Of a DNA stretch of 41,518 nt, positions 35,858 through 41,518 are shown piece by piece. Each line of letters begins with the position of its first letter. Positions within the stretch are counted from its first letter, which is position 1. Source of the stretch: Sphingopyxis sp. KK2. GTDB lineage: Bacteria > Pseudomonadota > Alphaproteobacteria > Sphingomonadales > Sphingomonadaceae. Where the stretch lies: positions 1 to 41,518 of the forward strand of contig NZ_LYVN01000024.1 of NCBI RefSeq assembly GCF_001990265.1. The letters run 5' to 3'. The position numbers and the translations under genes are program-made. The notes under the pieces were generated by a model. The model had not been told where the DNA came from. It saw only the letters and a program-made list of their open reading frames with translations, and ran no database searches.

Positions 35858-36622
35858 TCAGGCCAGCATCGCGAGCATCCACAGCGCCATCGCGACCATC
35901 GCGAGATTCTCGGTCAGCGAGACAAAGCCCAGCGGCACCTTGCTGCTGCCGCCGACGCACGCGCATTTGAGATCGCGCCGATCGATATAGACCGCCTTGA
36001 ATACCGACACCGCGCCGATGGTGCCGATGAACAGCGCGATCGGGATCGACAGCCAGGGGAGCGCGCGGGCGGTCATGAGCACGCCCGCCAGCCCCTCGGC
36101 AAAGGGGTAGATCAGGCCGTAAGGGACCCAGCGTTTGGCGAGCAGGTCGTAATTGAGGAACATCGTCGAGAAGCTGGCGATATCCTGTAATTTGAGCAGC
36201 GCGAGCACGACCATGCTGAACGAGACGAACCATTCGGCCGCCTGCATCGTCAGCGCGCTGCCGAAGGCGGCGTGGCTCGCGGCACCCGCCATCAGCGCGG
36301 TCATCGCGAACAGCGCGATCACCGGACGATAGCTGACGGCGTCGGGGTCGGCGACCTTGAGCCCGAAGTGGCGGCGCAAATCGTCATGGCCGCCGATGCG
36401 GACGCCGTCGATGAAGGTCTGCGGCGTCGTCTTGACACCATGCTCGGCCTTGAAAGCGTCGACCTCCGCGCGCGTCGTGAGCCAGCGATCGTCGACCGCA
36501 TAGCCCCGGCGTTCGAGCAGATATTTGGCCTTCAGGCCATAGGGGCAGGTGTGGCCGGGCATGACCATGCGATGAAGAACGGCCGTCTTGCGGCCTGCGG
36601 AGGGGGTTGCTTGCTGTGTCAT
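35858..36622 (-). CDS. Glutaredoxin domain fused to MauE/DoxX-like membrane domain
   Basis: A 254-residue redox membrane protein. Residues of about 10-90 form a glutaredoxin with C26-P-Y-G (single Cys, monothiol-like) and TTPQTFIDGVRIGGHDDL. Residues 100-254 carry four or so membrane segments like MauE/DoxX, with a final C-A-C motif near YIDRRDLKCACVGG. It could pass electrons across the membrane. The longest frame starts at 36631, but that ATG lies inside the predicted -10 box; the ATG at 36622 falls on the predicted transcription start, which would make a leaderless message. It is controlled from the mer-like operator shared with the MerR gene. Confidence 0.8.
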   Translation of the reverse strand: MTQQATPSAGRKTAVLHRMVMPGHTCPYGLKAKYLLERRGYAVDDRWLTTRAEVDAFKAEHGVKTTPQTFIDGVRIGGHDDLRRHFGLKVADPDAVSYRPVIALFAMTALMAGAASHAAFGSALTMQAAEWFVSFSMVVLALLKLQDIASFSTMFLNYDLLAKRWVPYGLIYPFAEGLAGVLMTARALPWLSIPIALFIGTIGAVSVFKAVYIDRRDLKCACVGGSSKVPLGFVSLTENLAMVAMALWMLAMLA

Positions 36623-36628
36623 GCGCCC

Positions 36629-36660
36629 CATATGGCATCCGTACCATGGTACGGAGTCAA
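36629..36660 (-). promoter_or_regulatory. MerR-type promoter/operator for the glutaredoxin gene
   Basis: On the minus strand: -35 TTGACT (36660-36655), then the perfect palindrome CCGTACCATGGTACGG (36654-36639), then a weak -10 CATATG (36634-36629). The spacer of 20 bp is over-long, as expected for promoters that MerR proteins activate by twisting DNA. TTGACTCCGTAC...GTACGG is very close to the classic mer operator as I remember it. Confidence 0.75.
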
Positions 36661-36663
36661 GCG

Positions 36664-37077
36664 ATGCAATTCACCATCGGAAAATTGGCCGCCGCGGGCG
36701 GCGTCGGGGTCGAGACGATCCGCTATTACCAGCGGCGGCGCCTGCTGGCGACGCCCGCGCGCAGCGGCGGCGACGGCTGGGGCGGCGGCATCCGCCGCTA
36801 CGACGAAGACGACCTCCGCCGCTTGAGGTTCATCCGCGCCGCGCAGGGCGCGGGCTTCACGCTCGAAGAGATCGGCGAACTGCTCGCGCTCGAGGCCGGC
36901 GACGACCGCGTCCAGGTGCGGCACCTCGCGCGCCAGCGGATCGACGCGCTCGACGCCAAGATCGCGGCGATGACCGAAACCCGCGCCGCGCTGGCCCGCC
37001 TCGCCGACCAATGCGCGGCGAGCGAGGCCAACGATACCGGGGGACCATGCCCGATCCTGGCGGCGTTCGAGCCCTGA
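36664..37077 (+). CDS. MerR-family regulator lacking one mercury-binding Cys
   Basis: A 137-residue MerR protein: winged helix (FTIGKLAAAGGVGVETIRYYQRR, IRRYDEDDLRRLRFIRAAQ), then the dimerisation helix and a metal-loop-like end DQCAASEANDTGGPCPIL. Compared with Tn501 MerR it keeps the two late cysteines (117 and 126 equivalents), but with a loop three residues longer, and the Cys82 position appears to be Arg. So the third mercury ligand is missing, and another thiol-reactive signal or metal is likely. It is divergent from the glutaredoxin-fused gene, whose promoter it should control. Confidence 0.88.
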   Translation: MQFTIGKLAAAGGVGVETIRYYQRRRLLATPARSGGDGWGGGIRRYDEDDLRRLRFIRAAQGAGFTLEEIGELLALEAGDDRVQVRHLARQRIDALDAKIAAMTETRAALARLADQCAASEANDTGGPCPILAAFEP

Positions 37078-37080
37078 TTT

Positions 37081-37095
37081 CCCGCCGTGGGCGGG
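37081..37095. terminator. Small GC hairpin between convergent merR-like and ychF genes
   Basis: CCCGCC-GTG-GGCGGG makes a 6-bp stem with a 3-base loop in the 24-bp gap between two convergent stops. Possible bidirectional terminator; no T-run. Confidence 0.35.
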
Positions 37096-37101
37096 GAGGG
37101 A

Positions 37102-38199
37102 TCAGCTATGCAGGAAGTGCATCACGTCGCCGTCATGGACGACATAGGCCTTGCCTTCGGCGCGGAGCTTGCCGGCTTCGCGCGCCTTGGCTTCGCCGCC
37201 CAGCGCGACATAATCGTCGTACGCGATGGTTTCGGCGCGGATGAAGCCCTTCTGGAAATCGCTGTGGATCTCGCCCGCGGCCTCGGGCGCGGTGGCGCCG
37301 GCGTGGACGGTCCAGGCGCGCGCTTCCTGCGGGCCGACGGTGAAGAAGGTAAGCAGGTGGAGCAGTTCGTAGCCGGCGCGGATGACGCGGGCGAGGCCGG
37401 TTTCGTGCAGCCCCATTTCCTCGAGAAATTCCATTCGGTCGGCCATGTCCATGGTGACCAGCTCGCTCTCGATCGCGGCCGAGACGACCACCGCCTGCGC
37501 GCCCTCGGCAGCGGCCTTGGCGAAGACCTTTTCGGAGAAGGCGTTGCCGTTCGCGGCGCTGCCCTCGTCGACGTTGCACACATAGAGGACGGGTTTCGAG
37601 GTCAGCAGCTGCGCGGTGCGCAGCACACGGGCTTCCTCGTCGTCCTTGGGATCGGTCAGCCGCGCGGGCTTGCCTTCGCGCAGCAGGTCGAGCGCCTGGC
37701 CGAGGACGCTCGCGGCGATCTTGGCTTCCTTGTCTCCCTGCGCGGCCTTTTTGGCGAAGGCGGGAACGCGCTTCTCGAGGCTTTCGAGGTCGGCGAGCAG
37801 CAGCTCGGTCTCTACCGTCTCGGCGTCGGCGACGGGATCGACCTTGTTCTCGACATGCTGGATGTCGTCATCTTCGAAACAGCGCAGGACGTGGACGATC
37901 GCATCGACCTCGCGGATGTTGCCGAGGAACTGGTTGCCGAGGCCTTCGCCCTTCGACGCGCCGCGGACGAGGCCGGCGATGTCGACGAAGGCGAGCTGGG
38001 TCGCGATGATCTTCTTGCTGCTCGCGATCGCCGCGAGCTTGTCGAGGCGTGCGTCGGGGACCGCGACATTGCCGATATTCGGCTCGATCGTGCAGAAGGG
38101 GTAATTCGCCGCCTGCGCCGCCGCGGTTTCGGTCAGCGCGTTGAACAGGGTGGACTTGCCCACGTTAGGAAGTCCGACGATGCCGCATTTGAAACCCAT
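37102..38199 (-). CDS. ychF: YchF, Obg-like ribosome-associated ATPase/GTPase
   Basis: A 365-residue universally conserved P-loop protein: GLPNVGKS (9-16), FVDIAGLVRGASKGEGLGNQFL (switch II region), the helical A insert, and a C-terminal TGS domain (LLTFFTVGPQEARAWTVHAG, GFIRAETIAYDDYV). It prefers ATP in characterised members and binds ribosomes. Start at 38199 has GGAG upstream. The long rightward frame across it is an antisense shadow. Confidence 0.95.
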   Translation of the reverse strand: MGFKCGIVGLPNVGKSTLFNALTETAAAQAANYPFCTIEPNIGNVAVPDARLDKLAAIASSKKIIATQLAFVDIAGLVRGASKGEGLGNQFLGNIREVDAIVHVLRCFEDDDIQHVENKVDPVADAETVETELLLADLESLEKRVPAFAKKAAQGDKEAKIAASVLGQALDLLREGKPARLTDPKDDEEARVLRTAQLLTSKPVLYVCNVDEGSAANGNAFSEKVFAKAAAEGAQAVVVSAAIESELVTMDMADRMEFLEEMGLHETGLARVIRAGYELLHLLTFFTVGPQEARAWTVHAGATAPEAAGEIHSDFQKGFIRAETIAYDDYVALGGEAKAREAGKLRAEGKAYVVHDGDVMHFLHS

Positions 38200-38342
38200 A
38201 AAAACTCCGTGTTTCCGGCGCCGCAGGGAAGGGCGCCGGTCTTGCCCGCGCCCCTAGCGCCAAGTGGCCGCCGACGCCAGTCCTTGCGGGCGCGGCGCAT
38301 GCGGTTGCGTCATGTTCAGCCTTGCGCTCTTATCGCGGCACG

Positions 38343-39002
38343 ATGAGGCGATCCTGGCGATTCATGGCTGCGGTGGCGGCATTGTCGGCTGCGGCGATGG
38401 CGATGGGCGGGGCCGGTGCCGCTGCGCCCTCGCGTTTCGAGGCGGGGGTATTCGCCGAGCTCAATCGCTTTCGCGCCGACCCGCCCGGCTATGCCAAGGT
38501 GCTGGGCACCTACCGCCCGCGCTTCACGGGCAAAAGGCTGCGTGGCGCCGAAAAGGGCGAGATCGACATCATGACGGTCGAGGGCGTCGCGGCGGTCGAC
38601 GAGGCGATGCGCGACCTGCGCGCGGTGAAGGAGCCGCGTGCTCGGCTGACCCAATCGCCACTGCTCGCCCGCGCCGCCGCCAGCCATGTCGCGGCGCAAT
38701 CGGCGACGGGGGCGATGGGTCATTATACCGGCGGCCGCGGTCCCGGCGAGCGCATGCTCGCGATCGGTGGCGGCCGCGACGTCAACGAGGTCATCACCTA
38801 TGGCCATCACAGCGCGGCGTCGGTGATCCAGCAATTGCTGATCGACGACGGCGTCGCCAATCGCGGCCACCGCATCGCCCTGCTGCGCGAACGCCACCGC
38901 TTCGCCGGGGTCGCCTGTGGGACGCACAAGGTCCACCGCACGATGTGCGTCATCCTGATGTCCTCGACCGCCGATGGCCTGCCGGCGAAGCCGAAGGCCT
39001 GA
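38343..39002 (+). CDS. CAP-domain (SCP/PR-1-like) secreted protein
   Basis: A 219-residue protein with a signal peptide (about 1-28) and a CAP domain: FAELNRFRADPPGYAKVL, SPLLARAAASHVAAQ, GHYTGGRGPGERM, EVITYG, and VIQQLLIDDGVANRGHRIAL. This is the bacterial SCP-like family, exported and of unclear role. The start is set at ATG 38343 (MRRSWRFMAAVAAL) because the longer TTG frame at 38322 spoils the signal. It is divergent from ychF, with a 143-bp gap between. Confidence 0.8.
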   Translation: MRRSWRFMAAVAALSAAAMAMGGAGAAAPSRFEAGVFAELNRFRADPPGYAKVLGTYRPRFTGKRLRGAEKGEIDIMTVEGVAAVDEAMRDLRAVKEPRARLTQSPLLARAAASHVAAQSATGAMGHYTGGRGPGERMLAIGGGRDVNEVITYGHHSAASVIQQLLIDDGVANRGHRIALLRERHRFAGVACGTHKVHRTMCVILMSSTADGLPAKPKA

Positions 39003-39081
39003 CGGTTACTGGCGAGACCGGGATTTTCGGGCTTTAGTTCATCGTCATAGCTGTTATGCTCCGATAATACAGGAGGTGCCG

Positions 39082-40236
39082 ATGACGCGCGCGAAGCTTT
39101 TGTGGACCTTGCCCCTTTTGGCCGCGGCGGCACCGGTGCACGCCGCCTCGCTTCCCGATCAGGCGGGCGTCGCGGCAATCGCCGACAAGGCGATGGCCGG
39201 CACCGGCGCGCGCGGCCTGGCGATCGCGGTGATCGACGGCGGCGAGGTGCGGTCGGTGCAGAGCTTCGGTGCGCGCAATGCCAAGGGCGACCCGCTGACG
39301 CCGCAGACGATCATGTATGGCGCGTCGCTGACCAAGCTGGTGTTCGCCTATACGGTGCTGCGCCTGTCCGACGAGGGCAAGCTCGACCTCGACAAGCCGA
39401 TCGCCGCGATGCTGGCCAAACCTCTCCCCGACTATGGCAATCTCGACGCCTATGGCAATTGGGGCGACCTTGCGGGCGACGCGCGCTGGCAGACGATCAC
39501 GCCGCGCATCGTGCTCAATCACAGCACCGGCTTTGCCAATTTCTCCTTCCTCGAACCCGACGAAAAACTGCGTTTCCATTTCGATCCGGGCAGCCGCTAC
39601 GGCTATTCGGGCGAGGGGATCATGCTGCTCCAGTTCGGGCTCGACCAGGGGTTGGGGCTGAATACCGGCAAAGAGGTACAGCGCCTCGTTTTCGATCCGT
39701 TCAAGATGCCGAACAGCAGTCTCGTCTGGCGCCCCGATTTCGGGGCGAACTATGCCGACGGCTGGACGCTCGACGGGAGCGTCGAGGCGCATGACGAGCG
39801 TGGCCGCGTCCGCATGGCCGGGTCGATGGACACGACGATCACCGACCTTGCGAATTTCGCGGCGGCGGTGGTGTCGGGCGAGGGGCTTTCGGACAGGGCA
39901 CGCGGCGAATTGCTGCGCCCGGGACTGCCGATCCGCTCGCGCTCGCAATTTCCGACGCTGGCGGGTGACGTGGCGGAGGCCGAGCAGTCGAAGGGCATCG
40001 CGGCGAGCGTCGGGCTGATCACTTTCACCGGGCCGCAGGGACCGGGCTTCTTTCGCGGCGGCCATAATGATTCGACCGGCAACACCCTCGTCTGTGTCGA
40101 GCAGGGGCAGCGCTGCGTCCTGATCATGTCGAACGATGTCCGCGCCGAGGCGGCCTTTCCGATGATCGTGCGCGAGATATTGGGCGAAACCGGGACGCCC
40201 TGGCGCTGGATCTTCGGCGATATGAATTTCATCTGA
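39082..40236 (+). CDS. Beta-lactamase-family serine hydrolase
   Basis: A 384-residue exported protein with a signal peptide (about 1-22, ending VHAAS). It has the class C/DD-peptidase core: S82-L-T-K85 (SxxK), YGYSGEG (the YxN position reads YSG, as in many esterase-like members), and GGHND near the end (HxG-like). Members are esterases or peptidases, so resistance should not be assumed. AGGAGGTG precedes the ATG closely. It ends 4 bp before a strong terminator. Confidence 0.88.
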   Translation: MTRAKLLWTLPLLAAAAPVHAASLPDQAGVAAIADKAMAGTGARGLAIAVIDGGEVRSVQSFGARNAKGDPLTPQTIMYGASLTKLVFAYTVLRLSDEGKLDLDKPIAAMLAKPLPDYGNLDAYGNWGDLAGDARWQTITPRIVLNHSTGFANFSFLEPDEKLRFHFDPGSRYGYSGEGIMLLQFGLDQGLGLNTGKEVQRLVFDPFKMPNSSLVWRPDFGANYADGWTLDGSVEAHDERGRVRMAGSMDTTITDLANFAAAVVSGEGLSDRARGELLRPGLPIRSRSQFPTLAGDVAEAEQSKGIAASVGLITFTGPQGPGFFRGGHNDSTGNTLVCVEQGQRCVLIMSNDVRAEAAFPMIVREILGETGTPWRWIFGDMNFI

Positions 40237-40240
40237 GGCG

Positions 40241-40272
40241 GCCGCCCGCTCTCTCGATCGAGAGCGGGCGGC
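40241..40272. terminator. Bidirectional terminator between the hydrolase and PhoX genes
   Basis: Arms GCCGCCCGCTCTC (40241-40253) and GAGAGCGGGCGGC (40260-40272) pair perfectly over 13 bp with loop TCGATC. It fills the 43-bp space between two convergent stops. There is no U-tract on either side. Confidence 0.75.
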
Positions 40273-40279
40273 ACGCGGA

Positions 40280-41518
40280 TCAGTTGCCGACCGGCTGGTT
40301 GTCGGTGCGGCGCACGACGATCGTCGACGAGCGCGGCTGCTCGCCCGCGACCGGCCAATTGCCCGTCGGGTGCTGGATGTTGACGAAGAAGGTGCGAAGG
40401 TCGGGCGTATAGGCCAGACCGGTGATCTCGCACCCGACCGGACCGACGAGGAAGCGCTTCGACTGCTTCGTCGCCTGGTCGAGGTAGAACATTGCATTCT
40501 GTCCGACCGTGTCTTCGATGGTCAGGCCCGAGGCGCCCGAGGTGCCGGGAACGCTATGGTCGGTCTGCACCCACAGGCGGCCCTGCGGATCGATGCGGAT
40601 GCCGTCGGGGCTCGAGAAGGTGTCGCCCTTGATGTCGCCGGTCAGGTTCGCACCGCCTGAGGCCCAGGCCGGGTCGCCCGCCAGCAGGAAGATTTCCCAG
40701 CTGAACTTGGTCGCCAGCGGCGAATCGCCTTCCTCGCGGAACTTCAGGATATGGCCGTGGCGGTTGGCGACGCGCGGGTTGGCGGCGTCGGTGACGCGGC
40801 GGCTGCTGTTGTTGGTCAGCGTGACGAACACCGCCTTGTTATCGGGGGCGACCGTGATCCACTCGGGACGATCCATCACGGTGCCGCCGGCGACGCGCGC
40901 CGCCGACTGGCAATTGATCAACACATCGGCCTGGTTGTTGAAATTGACGATCGTCGGTGCCGGCGGCGTCGTGCTCTGGCTGATATTGCCGGGGTCCGAC
41001 GCGCCCGCGGTCAGGCCGTTCTGGCCGACGACCAGCGCGCGCCATTCGCCCGTGCCGTCGGCGTTGAAGCGCGCGACATAGAGCGTGCCGTAGTCGAGCA
41101 GGTCGGTGTTCGCCGCCCGGTTGCTGCTGCTGTAGGCGCGATCGGGGATGAACTTGTAGACGCAGCCCGGGGTCGAATCGTCGCCCATGTAGAAGGCGAC
41201 GCGGCGGTCGGCGTTCGTCATGAACGCGACATTCTCGTGGCTGAAGCGGCCCATCGCGGTGCGCTTGGTCGGCGCAGCGAGTTCGCGCAGCGGATCGATC
41301 TCGACGATCCAGCCATAGTCGTTGGCGGGCTTGGTCGGGTCGAGATAATTGTCGGTGGTTTCCTCGCAGGTGAGGTAGGTGTCCCACGGCGTCCGGCCGC
41401 TGGCGCAATTGTTGAGCATGCCCTTGATGCTGCCCGAGAGCAGGCCTGCGGCGGGGCCGCCGGCGCGATAGGCGCTGTTGCCCGTGTAGCGGCGGTTATA
41501 GGTCGATTCGGCCTGCAC
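40280..41518 (-). CDS. PhoX-type alkaline phosphatase, DUF839 (N-terminus beyond window)
   Basis: The last 412 or so residues of a PhoX/DUF839 protein; the frame is open to the right edge, so the true start and any Tat signal are missing. PhoX marks: CASGRTPWDTYLTCEET, ANDYGWIVEIDP, GRFSHENVAFMTN, YMGDDSTPGCVYKFI, PDGIRIDPQGRLWVQTD, and GCEITGLAYTPDLRTFFVNIQHPT. Characterised PhoX enzymes are Ca/Fe phosphatases in the periplasm. With the PhoD gene 6 kb away this gives two unrelated phosphatases in one region. Confidence 0.88.
   Translation of the reverse strand: MQAESTYNRRYTGNSAYRAGGPAAGLLSGSIKGMLNNCASGRTPWDTYLTCEETTDNYLDPTKPANDYGWIVEIDPLRELAAPTKRTAMGRFSHENVAFMTNADRRVAFYMGDDSTPGCVYKFIPDRAYSSSNRAANTDLLDYGTLYVARFNADGTGEWRALVVGQNGLTAGASDPGNISQSTTPPAPTIVNFNNQADVLINCQSAARVAGGTVMDRPEWITVAPDNKAVFVTLTNNSSRRVTDAANPRVANRHGHILKFREEGDSPLATKFSWEIFLLAGDPAWASGGANLTGDIKGDTFSSPDGIRIDPQGRLWVQTDHSVPGTSGASGLTIEDTVGQNAMFYLDQATKQSKRFLVGPVGCEITGLAYTPDLRTFFVNIQHPTGNWPVAGEQPRSSTIVVRRTDNQPVGN

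Noticed and set aside
37087..38346. 419-codon rightward frame
   Set aside because: Opposite ychF, which is conserved throughout.

Overview
The window comes from a GC-rich alphaproteobacterium. Gene content and codon use suggest Sphingomonadales, with a Sphingopyxis/Sphingomonas-like host as my best guess. It is the right-hand part of an integrated conjugative element (ICE) inserted at a tRNA-Lys gene, followed by undisturbed chromosome. The junction is at about 24,840: a tyrosine integrase gene ends 17 bp from the encoded CCA end of tRNA-Lys(CTT). The left end, the relaxase and oriT are not visible and probably lie beyond position 1.

Left part (1-11,775) is accessory DNA. It holds the start of imuA (SOS mutagenesis) with a near-consensus LexA site, a nucleotidyltransferase-HEPN fusion, an EexN-type entry-exclusion lipoprotein, and a lower-GC island that looks like defence cargo. 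The island runs leftward: a C5-cytosine methyltransferase, a GHKL ATPase with a C-terminal PD-(D/E)XK-like nuclease motif, a possible 21-codon leader ORF, a 1301-residue CHAT (caspase-like) protease, and a small unknown protein coupled to the protease. A divergent HTH regulator faces this block across an exact 13-13-13 bp inverted repeat. An unknown one-pass membrane protein follows.

Middle part (11,776-24,822) is a compact rightward conjugation operon: traG (coupling protein), a ribbon-helix-helix-like gene, trbB, C, D, E, J, L, F, G and I, a DUF2274 gene, then a probable excisionase overlapping the integrase. Most junctions overlap by 1-10 bases. The trbK slot between trbJ and trbL holds a 13-bp perfect hairpin instead, and the entry-exclusion lipoprotein gene is 17 kb away. 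The traG leader carries two different repeated motifs that look like regulatory sites. trbC, trbJ and trbG share an almost identical translation start region.

Right part (24,840-41,518) is chromosome: tRNA-Lys; the complete rod-shape operon mreB-mreC-mreD-mrdA-rodA (leftward); mutL (with endonuclease motif); a small lipoprotein; a PhoD-type phosphatase; a DUF2167 membrane protein; a MerR-type regulator divergent from a glutaredoxin/MauE-like membrane protein across a mer-like operator; ychF; a CAP-domain protein; a beta-lactamase-family hydrolase; and the C-terminal part of a PhoX-type phosphatase running off the right edge. No CRISPR array, rRNA or insertion sequence was seen, and no gene-free stretch exceeds 300 bases.
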